Positions 11,611 through 22,874 of a DNA stretch of 64,000 nucleotides are shown piece after piece; the stretch's first letter is position 1; each line of letters begins with the position of its first letter. The notes under the pieces are model-generated. The model was not told the origin of the DNA, searched no databases, and saw only the letters and a program-made list of their open reading frames with translations. The position numbers and the translations under genes are program-made. The DNA is from Saxidomus purpurata (Eukaryota > Mollusca > Bivalvia > Venerida > Veneridae). The stretch is taken from contig JAFMSR010000017.1 of NCBI GenBank assembly GCA_022818135.1, forward strand, positions 40,293,686-40,357,685, in the 5' to 3' direction.

Positions 11611-11688
11611 TTTTTACGACCTGTGAAAAGACGATATCGACCGAGGACAAAGCTAACTTAATATCACCTATCCGCAGGTCCGAAAAAA
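11611..11688 (+). mobile_element. degenerate relative of the foldback element at 33.5 kb
   Basis: Contains GACCTGTGAAAAGACGATAT, CGACCGAGGACAAAG and CGCAGGTCCGAAAAA. This is the same order as the centre of the foldback at 33.5 kb (GACCTGTTAAAAGTGATATT, GACCGAGGACGAAG, CACAGGTCAGAAAAA). The arms have lost much of their pairing. Confidence 0.55.
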
Positions 11689-12839
11689 TAAAAGAAACAT
11701 AAAAAAGATATATACGTCATTTAATGAACTGTTAGGCATACGATAAACTCCCCTTAAAAAACCTTATACATTATTGTTTCAAATAATTTTGTTAGCTTAT
11801 ACACTAAAAACTGAAACTGGGATCTATTATTACATCATAAAGTACAACTACTTTACTTCTGATTTCTAGACGCGTCATTTGCAGTTCATACTACAATAAA
11901 GAATACATAATTCATAACAAAAAGCATTACAAAAGTGTGCTGTCACTTGCAGGTGGAAATGTTAACGTCTGTGTTCTTTTTAGTTAGTTTAAAACACTAA
12001 AGGCAGAGTACGTTTTTACAACAACTTCTAATGACATTACTGGGAAAACAGAGTAGTTGTCAATCATAATTTGGCCTGGTTTTATGGAAAGCCACAGCTG
12101 TCTTATGACAAGTCATTTCTTTATATCTGGTTAAAACCGTGTTTTATTCTGTCAAAAACTCTGTAATTATGTCGAAAATATATGCCATTTTGTCATAACA
12201 ATGTTTGTCAACACAATTGTAACGACAGAGAATTTCAGAAGACGTAATTTAGTGGGTAATGAGTTGAGATATTATCTTTAATAAATACCTTATGCATTAG
12301 CGCACCTTTTACGATTTTTACGTGAAACAGAAGCAAAAGGTCCGATCCGATCGTTTATTTCATCTGGAGAAGAAATATACGTTGGCCTATTTCGCGGAGA
12401 ATTTTGTAATCCACCTGTTGAGTTTAATTTTACGATTGCCTTTTGTCAATTTTATCTGTCAATTATTCTAAATAAGACTAAGTGTTCTTTTATCATAATG
12501 TACGACTTATACAGGCATGTAAAATACTTTCCCGTTAGCTTTACGTGGATAACATTTGAATTTGTATTTCGTAATAATTGGAAACCATTTTATTAATCTT
12601 TGCTTACTTAACTTTCAAAAATCAAGTTCTATTATGTTCTTCTTTTTGAAATGTAGCTAAAGATCTTAATCAAACCTACAATTTGGCAAGGATAAATACA
12701 AATTGCCGTTTACACAGTCCTATTACATGTAATGTGAGTTTTTGTAATGCGTTGTTAAGTTTCACAGATTCAACTGTAAATAGTTATTAAACTAGTTTCA
12801 TGACTTACAACTTAATTAAATGTCAACTTCTTTGAAGAG
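11689..12839. other. no recognised feature
   Basis: AT-rich DNA without repeats, RNA genes or coding signal that I could see. The 350 bases before 11611 are equally blank. Confidence 0.4.
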
Positions 12840-13250
12840 CTAAACATTTAGGAATTCAATTTTAGAGAAACTTAAAAAAAACTAACAAGGACTGACAGCT
12901 AAGTGACTGAAAAAAAACTATTTAGTTTCACGTATAACTGCGATGATACAAAAAAAGGCTGACACCAAATTTCCGGACATCATGAAATTCAAATGAAATA
13001 TGCCTTTCTGAAACACTTCAGAAAAACCTCTGGCAATTGTTTGACAATTAGATTACTGTGTTAAACAGTTAGCAAGTTCGATCGTAGTAATCGACACGGC
13101 AATTAAATCTCTGTATGATGAAGATACCCGGAAAATAAAATGACAATAATAGGTCTCATTTGTCTCATATTTACATGTTAAGTATTTACCAAATATAAAA
13201 TAGCGGATATGTGGGCACCTTAATGTGACATTTAAATACAATGATTTACG
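12840..13250 (+). repeat. dispersed duplicate, copy 2 (partner at 3.9 kb)
   Basis: Interrupted similarity to 3890-4400 (see that entry). The segment equivalent to the 4.2 kb open frame contains in-frame stops after TRKIK. Confidence 0.5.
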
Positions 13251-13759
13251 CTTAAACGTGTTAATACTTGTCAAGGTTAAATATATGATTTAGTTTCGGT
13301 ACATAAAATAATGTTGTAAAAAGCTGTTTGAAGCCCATAAATAAATACCTCTATAAATAAACTATAGTTATTACCATAGCATCGTGTTTTAATAGGTCGT
13401 CTATATATGGACGGAAATAAATAGTTTCTTTTGTGTCTTGATTAGTAGAGTATTACTGAGAAGCATTTGTTTTCCATACAGTTTTCAAATTAGGTTATGA
13501 GAATTAGGTAAAGGTTATGATTAATTAGAAGAATGATATCATAATTTAAAGCAGGGCATCATGATATTTTATATATCCATTTACGACCGTTGTATTATGG
13601 CTACTGGATATTTCTATAGGAAAGCGGTGTTTGAACTGTGATCTGTAATAGAGAATATTATCTATCAGTTACAGTAACAGAGTAATGTGCCATTAAGTAA
13701 TGTTGAATCGAGTAAATATGTTATTTCTCGAAGGCTATCTATAAAATACAGCATGCACG

Positions 13760-13971
13760 TTTTTACGAACTGTATTTCGTAATTCCGAAATTTTATTTCG
13801 TTTTTACGAAATTTTATTTCGGTTTTTACGAAATTTTATTTAAACAAAATGTTTTCTTCATTTTTACGAAATGTTTTTTTTTGTTTCTATGAAATCTATT
13901 TTCGTTTTTACGAAACGTTACGAAATAGAAAAAAAAGCATCACATGTCACTTTATGGGCACCGTAGGCACC
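13760..13971 (-). mobile_element. TTTCGT-palindrome element, truncated copy
   Basis: An array of ATTTCGTTTTTACGAAAT-like palindromes (13766-13930) leads into the terminal segment CATCACATGTCACTTTATGG then GCACCGTA, which matches the complete copy at 22.57 kb. The opposite terminus is not recognisable. The reading frames at 13849-14138 are by-products of the repeat. Confidence 0.75.
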
Positions 13972-15129
13972 GTACTATTTCGTATTTATTTATATTCTTT
14001 TTATTTATACAAACTATCACACAGTCACATCCGTTAGACCAAATATATGAAGTAGCTCATAAATACCATCATCCAGACATTGTATTACTTGAGTCTTCCT
14101 ATCACAGCTTGTTCAAGTTGCCAGCATGTTCCAATTAAGAAGAATGTCCTAAATGTAAAATATTTGTGAATTAGAAACCTTACGGTGACTGAAAAGCTAT
14201 TAAAACAATGGTATCGTAACATAAATTGTGCCAAACATTTGATATTTTTACAACAGATTCTCAGATGTTAATAAAACACTACCTTAAACTTTTGATGCCA
14301 GAAAAGTGAGACTCGCATACAACAAATTGACTTATCGAAGCTTGGATCTTTCTGTTGTGTTTGTTCTGTGATTTGTAGGGTATATGCGTCATTGTTCATG
14401 ATATGTATACCCTGGAACTAGGCAACTTTAAAATTTACACTTTCGCTGCATTTTAACCGCTTCATTCTTATGTATGCCTATAGGGATAAATGACTTTCTC
14501 CATTTTATACTACATAGGTTGAAAAGTAGAGCTAAAGGAAACAAATGCAGCAAATATCCAAGTATAAATATGCCGATGCATGCTGTCTGTTTTAATATAT
14601 GAAGTTGTAATGCTGTATTGCGTGACTGCTGTATTTTACAACTCTTGCTTACGTCTTGTTATTTATTTTTCACGTCGCATGTTGAACGCTTTGGACTGTT
14701 GTTCCCTCTAATTGATGTTTAATTCACTTGTGACGTCTTCATGAAATACAACACCACAATACGGAACTTTTCCCAGAAGAGTATTATATTTCAATCTTTT
14801 ACCATGTTCTGTTACTTTGGACTGTTGCAACAATCACACAAACTTGGACGCATATAAATTGTCAACAAAATGTTATTGAAAAAAGAGATCTTACCGGAAA
14901 TGATATTAAATCGTAACCAAGGCTTGATTGACTCGTTTAAACATTATGCTGAAGGTTCAGACATGGTTTATTGTTATATAAAGTAAATTTTAAAGCCCGG
15001 CACCACTGCATGAAAAGTACCCTTTGGAATACCATAATGAATTGTCAGTCTACACAATTCTGCATTTTATCTGCAGACGCTTTATATAATCGGGAGAACT
15101 AGAACAGGAAGCAGTCTGACAGTTATTTT
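13972..15129. other. no recognised feature
   Basis: AT-rich DNA. No tandem or inverted structure was recognised. Confidence 0.4.
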
Positions 15130-15396
15130 AAGTTTACATAAAAGGTAAAGGTAAAGTGTTTGTTAATTAAAGTGTCACCCCGACTTAAAAAGGCCAGTCA
15201 TTTCTGAGTAATGAGACACTTTTCTAAGCTCATTTACCTCCCGAATCCTATCCTTGTCAGACACTAGGCAGATATTATATGGTAATCATTATTAAAGAGC
15301 TGGCAGCCATACCAGAACAGACTCCTGCTGAGACCGAACCTACGATTTCCCGCTCACAAGGTGGATGCCTAAACAACTAGACCAAAGGAGACGGTA
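15130..15396 (-). mobile_element. tRNA-derived SINE-like element
   Basis: Read on the minus strand, the 5' end (about 15396 to 15330) carries an A-box-like TGGTCTAGTTGTTTAGG and a B-box-like GGTTCGGTCTC at tRNA spacing, so an RNA polymerase III head is likely. About 200 bases of unrelated body follow. No clear target duplication was found, so the borders are approximate. It is distinct in sequence from the SINE at 15.55 kb. Confidence 0.5.
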
Positions 15397-15550
15397 TATA
15401 CTTGCAATAGAACTGACTGCACCCTGTACTGATTTCAAGTATACTGCAAGAAAAGTTGATTTAAGAGGAATATAACTTTCCCTATACATAAAGTATGGAC
15501 TGGTGTGTACGTGTAACAAATACATGTATGGCCTATTATTTATATGTCAG

Positions 15551-15727
15551 TTCGTTTATACTAATTTATTTTAGCTCGATTGTGAAGAAAGCTTGTAGCT
15601 TATCGAGTCACTCTCGAGTCCGCTTCCTGGAAAAACCAGTACTGGTGTCATATGAGGAAGTACGGTCGTGACCCAAGTGGGGCTCGAACCCGCAACCTAC
15701 GGGATGAGCGCCCGACACCTTAACCTC
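15551..15727 (-). mobile_element. tRNA-derived SINE (SINE-1), 5' truncated
   Basis: The minus-strand SINE carries the B box GGTTCGAGCCCC and a body with TCGAGAGTGACTCGATAAGC and CCAGTACTGG. It is flanked by a perfect 10-base target duplication TATATGTCAG (15541-15550 and 15728-15737). Compared with the copy at 59.28 kb it lacks the first ~17 bases of the tRNA-like head. That is typical of incomplete reverse transcription by a LINE enzyme. Confidence 0.85.
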
Positions 15728-16034
15728 TATATGTCAGTGGAAGTATGGATCCGATGTAGATAAATCAGTAAAGCTGTAGGAACAAACATGGTGAAAGTCG
15801 GGAGTCCTATTCTCCGGTAATTCTTGTTCTGTAAATGAATTTTTTTACCGCTCTGATCTAGGTAAATTTCAAAACAAAAACCATACGTCAGGTTTTGTAA
15901 AGAATGATCGCGACAGTTTGTTCTTATAGTGTAAACTAAAAATATTGTACGAATTTCAAGTTTTTTTACAGACGAACAACGGACGGAAGACGAACCTCCG
16001 AACATTCTAATGGTCAGATAAGATCAGACCTTAA

Positions 16035-16347
16035 AGTCCCAGGAACACTTTTAATTTACTGATACAGTTTAATGAATTTACTGAAAGGATGATGATAGAA
16101 CCATGTTCTATTCACTCTAAACAATGTTGATATAAGTATTTCTTTCGTATTCAAGTCCTCCTTTCTTCACAAAAAAGAGTTGCCAGAAAGCCTTTCTTAC
16201 TTTTTGCAATATCATTGAAAAAATACAGTGCTACATTTCTAGCATGTACTTATCGATTTAAAAAGCAAAGTTAGGAATGTGTTTGGTACAAATAAAGTTC
16301 ATTTACGTCGGTAAATAAAGGCTTCTAGTAATTGTGCAACTGGGACT
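16035..16347 (+). mobile_element. TTAA-B MITE, complete reference copy
   Basis: A 313-base non-coding element. The ends are AGTCCCAGGAACACTT and, on the opposite strand, AGTCCCAGTTGCAC, giving short inverted termini. TTAA lies on both sides (16031-16034 and 16348-16351). It is the most complete member of the family in the window. Related copies are at 0.13, 10.56, 29.26 and 41.84 kb. Confidence 0.85.
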
Positions 16348-16351
16348 TTAA

Positions 16352-16764
16352 AGTCTGGGTATTAAAACGTTCGTATCTTGATAGAAATATTACTATGACC
16401 AACAGGTTGAGATGTGGTCACCGGTACGATTTTCAGCAAAAGGAGAGACCACTCACGATGAAGGAAACAACCGAACTGATACTTACTGCATGAATAACAT
16501 TTTTCGTAGCTTGATAGCAACAGTATCATGCTACGATGTACAATGTTATAGTAGGTTTTGTCAAATGTCCTAAAGTTACATGTAAAGACGGCATGCCATA
16601 CACGAATTTTCTCGATCAATGAATCATGGACTATCTAATGGCATAAAAAAACTAACAGCTGCAATTAGCTCACTTTAATGGCGCATGAATACCGATATCA
16701 CGCAATGTTGATGTGATATTTTGTATAATGAACTATTACTTGTGTCTCTCTCTCTGTCCTTTTT
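16352..16764. other. no recognised feature
   Basis: Contains an 85-codon minus-strand frame with no recognised motif, which I treat as chance. Confidence 0.4.
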
Positions 16765-16930
16765 CGGGACGTGTTCTTTCTGCTCCTCATTCCGGGACGT
16801 GTTCTTTCTGCTCCTCATTCCGGGACGTGTTCTTTCTGTTGGTCATTCTGGGACGTGCTCTTTTTGCTTCTCATTCCGGGACGTGTTCTTTCTGCTCCTC
16901 ATTCCGGGACGTGTTCTTTCTGCTCCTCAA
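16765..16930 (+). repeat. 28-bp minisatellite, six units
   Basis: Units start at 16765, 16793, 16821, 16849, 16877 and 16905 with consensus CGGGACGTGTTCTTTCTGCT then CCTCATTC. The fourth and fifth units are diverged. Because 28 is not a multiple of 3, all three plus-strand frames stay open. The overlapping 66-103 codon frames here (for example 16713-17024) are therefore artefacts of the repeat. Confidence 0.95.
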
Positions 16931-19247
16931 AACTAATCGTTTTTTTTTTCTTCAAATTTTTCATACTCTAATTATTAAAGCGTTTACATTTCAATCGATT
17001 TCGGTTAAGTTATCGATTATATGATGATGAATATAAACAAGCTGACATGCACTCTATAGTCTAAATAACAATATGACATCAGATGAGTTAACTGTACACC
17101 ATTGTTCAATTACAAACTCTTTCAATCATTTTTTTTTCGGCAAGTTTTCATTTTCAAGATTGGTTTTGCAAAGTGATCGATCTTCTTCCAACCGGTGAAC
17201 AAGTCAAACATTCAAATCATTGGTATCATAGAATCCTTACATTTTATGACCCTGAACTTTTTTTTTAATTTTTGGGCCCCAAAAGGGTAACCCCATTTAT
17301 TATCCCCGTCCACTGGTTTAATTGGGGTCGGAGAGCCATCCCCCACCAACCTTACAGTATATACATCACATTTAGTATTAAGTTGTTTAGTTTCATAATC
17401 ATAATACGTGTATAACATTGAACAAAAATTTCGTCGTTATATATTTTACAAGAACAAGTCGTTAAAATGGGGATAATGTTTGAATACCCTGAACTTGTTT
17501 CATCTACTAAATTATTTACCTGTAATACTATATAAATGCAATTATCGAATGAACACACACTATACGACCACACACTTAGTTAATCTACGTACAGGGAAGT
17601 CACACTGTTATGAACAGGTAAACAGGAAGAATTGAATAACGTCCCTTAGATATAAACTCTTTTTAAACAGTGTGATTAAATGGTCAGATTTTTAGGCGCC
17701 GAGAAACTTTTGTCAGATACCGAAGAGAGTTGTGTATTTCATAGCAGAAAGACTCTTTTTGTCACTAAGCGAAGATACCATTTTGTCATACAGATGTTAA
17801 AAAAATACTGAATAAAGCATGGTGCTCATTAAAGATATGTGAACTGCACACAAATTCAGGATATTCCTTTATTGGCTATTTTCCCCGTTATAATAATCTC
17901 CACATTTATCTTATTTATTTAAAGACAGAAATGAAACACAAAACACTTTGTCTTTTGTCGAGGATAGTCAAATGAGATTAATAAGGTGCCTCTTCGGATT
18001 TCCACGTGATTTGTTGTGCTACAACGTAAATAAAGAAAAAATATAATTATGTTCCTATATGATATTTTTATACCATTTTGTCACTCTGATGTACATTACA
18101 ATTGTACTTTTGTTATCAGCTCACCTTCTTGACATGTAATATATACCTCTTTTCTATGTAATACTTTTTTAGGGTAAAAGACAGTTGTACTTGTTTTGAT
18201 ATTTGTCACGATGAATTTGTCAAGGAATTTGTTTGTAACAAGATACTATATACTTGTATACGTTACAATAAATGAACCTTGAATCTTGTATCTTGTAAAG
18301 TATAGAGAGGTTACATATATTGTAGATTTTAAAATCTTTTCTACATTGCACAGACCTCACCCTATCACCTACAACCTCCCTTAACCGTCTTAAAATACAC
18401 GGACACCATCCAGAGTTAGAATTCAGTTCAACATCAGTACAGTAAAAGATATAGGGACATCAAAATACAAGACAAATTCATCCCTCGTTTCCATGTGGAC
18501 GCGCATTATGTATTCCGTTAAAACGACCGCACAAGTAACTCTTCATAAAAGCATTATTTTATAACAAAATCACTCGGTAACGACTCTCAGACTGACATAT
18601 CAAGATGTCGCAATTTTGACAGCTCGGCAAAATGTTTCAAAATCCGAAATATTCTGTCCATACATGTATGTCATTCAGTGCTTTTGTTTCTCTTATGTAA
18701 GATTATGATAAACGAGCTTTTATTCTAAGTATTCAGACTTTTGCTATGATGTTCAAGCTACTTTGCCATTTAAAGTGACACGCATTGTCAAGAAAGATGC
18801 AAAAGACATAACGAATGTTAAGTACGAATTAATTGAATTCTCTCATTTGAAGACTAGAATTTAAAAAAACAACAGTTTTTCTTCTTTCTTTCTTTCTTTT
18901 TACGAGATAATTATTAAACACAAATTAAACTGTTAGCTATTTTAATAACTTGTACAATTGTTACTAAGGTAGTATTCACTTTTCAAAGAGGAAAGTTCAG
19001 TGTTAGACCAAAATGTCTTTCTTGAAAACATGATGGTCATCGTAAAAGAATTTATCACTATAAAATACAATGATAATTATATGTTACTGAGACATTGTTC
19101 ATAGTGCAAGGGAGGTAAGTTGCCATACCCTTGTGTAAAGTGTGTCTTAAATACTTATGCACCTTAATGGCTGTTAATAATTTTGTTTTTATAACGTACA
19201 CAAGCTGCATAACTACTCGAATTATATGGTATATCAAAATAAAAGTA
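16931..19247. other. no recognised gene; odd GC block and LINE-like tail
   Basis: Near 17250-17345 a block of doubled and tripled bases (GGGCCCCAAAAGGG, ATCCCCCACC) stands out from its AT-rich setting. Near 18260-18300 GAACCTTGAATCTTGTATCT resembles 3' tails of some LINEs, but no LINE body precedes it. Nothing else was recognised. Confidence 0.35.
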
Positions 19248-19348
19248 CTACGGTGCGTGTGAAGTGACATGTGATACACTTTTTTTATTTCGTAATTATG
19301 AAATACATTTCGTATAAACGAAATAACATTTCATAAAAACATTTCAAA
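19248..19348 (+). mobile_element. TTTCGT-palindrome element, one end
   Basis: CTACGGTGCGTGTGAAGTGA then CATGTGATACAC matches the terminus of the 22.57 kb element. It is followed by ATTTCGTAATTATGAAAT and CATTTCGTATAAACGAAAT palindromes. The other terminus is missing. Confidence 0.7.
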
Positions 19349-19399
19349 TAGGTTACTCGATCTGAATAAAAGCATTTATTTTATGCTTCTCGTTAAATA

Positions 19400-19703
19400 C
19401 TGAAATATATCAGTGAAATAAAATTGATATTTCACCGTTTCAAAGTAGTGTAAATACGGCAATCTTAAACCCGGATTGACGTCAAAAGGTGTAACGAGCC
19501 TAAAGAATGCCGGAAACCAAACGGCGATGATGTCGTTAAAATGTCGTCATGTGTGCTATGCTTTCCGATGACGTATTCCGCGGTTTTCGACATTTTATTG
19601 AAACAAACTCAACAAAAGCAGAGTTTTAAACATAAAATAAACATAAATATTGTTGATATCGGTGAATTGCACGTTAAGTGTACTCGTGAACACCAAAATA
19701 TCT
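19400..19703 (-). repeat. ACGTCA repeat, reverse copy
   Basis: About 300 bases matching the reverse complement of 54721-55071. Shared features include GGATTGACGTCAAAA, a region around TGATGTCGTTAAAATGTCGT, ACAAACTCAACAAAAGCAGA and TCGTGAACACCAAAA. It is non-coding and unclassified. Partial copies also lie at 59.63 and 61.69 kb. Confidence 0.7.
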
Positions 19704-19847
19704 AAAACACAATGCCCTTTTCTGTCAAAAATAACGTACTGAAATATCTTACGATATCTAGTTCCGTGAAATCGGAAACTGAATTAAATTTTTTTAGAGA
19801 TTCTGAAAAGCCTTAAAAAGTTTGGTAATCCCTTTTTGGGGGATATT

Positions 19848-19983
19848 ACTGTAAACTCTTGTTATACCAACTGAGGCCATTTAGATATGTTCTTTATATC
19901 CGTTATTTGTTATATCCATATAAATTTGTTCCTTTTATCCGGATTTTCGCTATATCTTGCGTCGTTATATACGGATTTACTGT
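19848..19983 (+). mobile_element. pogo/Tigger-like MITE, diverged
   Basis: Left end CTGTAAACTCTTGTTATA; right end, opposite strand, CAGTAAATCCGTATATAACG. The interior shows TTATATCC and TTCGCTATA motifs shared with the element at 31.12 kb. CAGT-type ends with TA targets are characteristic of pogo-group elements. It is short and non-coding. Confidence 0.55.
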
Positions 19984-20628
19984 TTTATAAAGAAATGTAG
20001 AGTTAGTCTGGTTCAGTCTCAAGAAGAGGCGAGCTATGATTTTCTTGCATACCCCCCGGGGAAAGTACTGGCGTATCCCAGCACGCGGAGGGAAGAGATC
20101 AGCCTATACTTTCCCTAGGGAAAGTACATCGCGGGCTTACTTGACATCATCCGAACTACTTTCGTGTATTCAACTCGTAGCTGGAACACTTTATTTCCGA
20201 GATATGTTTCACGGCGGTTTAAATGTGAAAGATAGTAATATTTTTTGTAAATGTAAACTAAGGTCTCATAAGAAAGCACACACTTTAATATTTTTCAAGT
20301 TAATGTAACAGGAATTTCATTTTTAGGAATGGTTCGAAACTTCAGAGTACGCAATAACGGTTCAAATTACGAAAATTGTTGGTAACGAATATCCATGTAG
20401 TTTTGAAGCGAGAGTTGATTGCGAAATGGTGCTTTTTATGGTGTCACCAGCAAGAGTATCAAATTTTAGAAATGTTTAGCAACAGAATCTGTTCACATTT
20501 CAAAGAACATACCTGCATTCATGTGTTTTTCAAAACAAAATATGGCGGTAAATTACGTCACAGTTTCTCTATTATAAGCGGTTTTCTCGTAGAAACTGCA
20601 ATGAAATTAAATAAAGTATGCAAGAAAA
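19984..20628. other. no recognised feature
   Basis: A short GC-rich stretch (20050-20140) carries two copies of GGGAAAGTAC and a reverse copy. No gene was recognised despite 90- and 145-codon frames here. Confidence 0.35.
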
Positions 20629-20819
20629 AGGATCTTTTGATGGCTCTCCTGTGGAGGACTGGGGTTGTCCCGACCCTCAGGAAAGGGGGCCATGCCAAAA
20701 CAGGAAGGGATGAAAACAACATACATCAAGGAACCTCGCTTCGCTCGGTTCCTCCTATCCCCCCGCTTTCCCTCTGGTCGGAACAACCCAGTCCTCCACA
20801 GCAGACCATGTAAGATCCT
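20629..20819. mobile_element. 191-bp hairpin MITE
   Basis: The outer ends AGGATCTT and AAGATCCT start inverted arms of about 50 bases. The core pairing is TGTGGAGGACTGGGGTTGTC (from about 20650) against GAACAACCCAGTCCTCCACA (ending about 20800). A central hairpin GAACCTCGCTTCGCTCGGTT sits in the loop. It is strongly GC-richer than its flanks. Frames of 71-145 codons overlapping it on both strands are by-products. No target duplication could be fixed. Confidence 0.7.
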
Positions 20820-22563
20820 CATAATAACAGAAAAAGATATGAATATTTTATTCGTAATATTTTTATGTAATTTACTTTACATGTTTCCGTACAACTCATT
20901 GTGGCTTCACGGAAGCTAGTTTTCGCAAACTTCAGAATGTGTACTCGAGTGTTCCTTTCATACCTTTAAGAAATAAAAATTAAGCACGAGTGCAAAATTA
21001 AGTGCAACATCGACAAAATATATTATAAAATGGCACCAAAAGTACAAATTATAATACATAAAACTTATCTTAAGCCTTCTTGTATCACTGTCCAAAATAA
21101 AATTATGTCACTTAAAGGATGATAAATAAATGAGAAATAATTTTCCTTTAAAGCTGAAAAGGGAAAAAACCAGTATAGGTTGAAATAGTGAAGAAATAAT
21201 TTTACCGATGTAACAAAATATCAAAAAGCCAAAATCAACCACACGATATATCTTTGCCGGTAATTTTCCTTTGTGCCACATGGGTCCATGACCTACTGGA
21301 GACCAATAAATAAACTATATTAAAAACTTCTGGCGCCTTACTTAAGTTATAACATCACGCTTGCGTTGAAAATACCAGTTAGACAATCGAGTACATATTA
21401 CGTAATGCAATAATTACATTAACTAATACATGACAATTTTGACAGGTTTTATATACATGCTACTCAGTACTTTTGACGGGTAACGGCGTTTTATCCAGTT
21501 AGTTACTATTTTTGTGCAGTAGTGATATTGGGATTTTCAGAATTCCGGAAAAGTGCCGCCGAATGTATAAAATTCCGATAGTGTTTTCTATAGGGAAAGC
21601 CTCAGTGTATAATTGATCATTATCGCTTCACAGCCAGCGTGGAAATCGCACATTTCTTGTCATAGATTATATCTATTTTTTGGATTACAAAACTCGAGGT
21701 AAAAAATCTAGTTTTTTTCTTAATTATAAGTCTAACTCATATTTATTCACAATTATGTATTCCTTAAAAAATTACATGTATTAAGGTCTTGTCCCTTTAT
21801 TTTTTAACTGTTTTTTTTATATTTCATTTAAGTTTCATTTATTTCAAGTGACATTATGCTCTTCTTACTGCACATAGTGCATTTTTGGCGACATCTTTAC
21901 AAAAGCAATTTTCGATTGCTGTGCATTTCAATGATAATGCCGCATTAGTAGTTGAAGTTGGTGCTTTAGAAATAAAAAAAAATCGGACTAATAAAATAAT
22001 AGTACCTTTCTTCGCAGTGATCTCCCTTGTGTTGTTGTTGTTGTTGGTAGGGAAGCGGAAGGGAAGCATGCAGTTGTTTTTTTAAAGACTCTCCCAGTCA
22101 AATAGGAATAGTAATATTTGGAAAGTTATTATTTCGTACTGGTATCGGAAGAGTTTGGTGTGTTTGGTTAAAAGCTATTATTTCCTCTACCCTTTTTACA
22201 CACACCTATTTCAGCTGGATTTTTACTTGAAAAACATGCGCATAATTTCAGTTTAAATACATTTACATTAGATTGTAAAAGTACGTCTGTCTGTACATTT
22301 ATTCTAGTTCGAACTCTTGTATTGTGTACGTTCGTACCTGTATGAACCAGATATTGCTTAGCACGTAGTTTACAAAGTTAGGCGAAAATTTGTTTTATTT
22401 TTTCTGAAACTGTGAAAGAGACAGATGTTCATCTGCTGCTCTTTATCTCTTGACGCCGGATACCAGGGTTTATACCGCATAAAAGTAGCATATTTATATT
22501 ACAAAGTGTGTTAAAATAAATATTATGCAAGTTCTACGTAAAAATATTATTTTGCAAACCATT
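20820..22563. other. no recognised feature
   Basis: AT-rich DNA. A short GTT repeat occurs at about 22030-22048. The facing 66- and 71-codon frames at 21854-22085 are on opposite strands of the same DNA and carry no motif. Confidence 0.4.
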
Positions 22564-22569
22564 GTATTA

Positions 22570-22868
22570 TACGGCGCCCGTAACAGGACATGAGATACTA
22601 TTCGCAAAAACGTTAAAAATAAAATAATATTTCGAAAAAACGAAATAACATTTTGTAAAAACGAAACAGTATTTCGCCATGACAAAATGATAATATTCCA
22701 CGAAATAAGATTTCTTCATGACGAAACACATTTCGTAATTACGTAATATTATTTCGATTTATCGAAATCTTATTTCGTTATCACGAAATCTTATTTCGTT
22801 TTTTTACGAAAACCATTTCGTTAATACGAAATAGAAAATGTATCACATGTAACTTTACGGGCACCGTA
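22570..22868. mobile_element. TTTCGT-palindrome element, complete copy
   Basis: A 299-base element with inverted ends TACGGCGCCCGTAACAGGAC and, on the opposite strand, TACGGTGCCCGTAAAGTTAC. The similarity continues to about 30 bases (both arms have ACATGnGATAC). A perfect 6-base GTATTA flanks each side (22564-22569 and 22869-22874). The whole interior is a degenerate array of TTTCGT/ACGAAA palindromes such as ATTTCGATTTATCGAAAT and ATTTCGTTATCACGAAAT. It has no coding capacity. Two partial relatives lie at 13.8 and 19.25 kb. Confidence 0.85.
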
Positions 22869-22874
22869 GTATTA

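Noticed and set aside
16713..17024. Overlapping 66-103 codon plus-strand frames rich in C, F and S
   Set aside because: All arise from the 28-bp minisatellite being open in three frames.
18180..18300. LINE-like 3' tail (GAACCTTGAATCTTGTATCT)
   Set aside because: No LINE body or target duplication found; the resemblance rests on a short AT-rich motif only.
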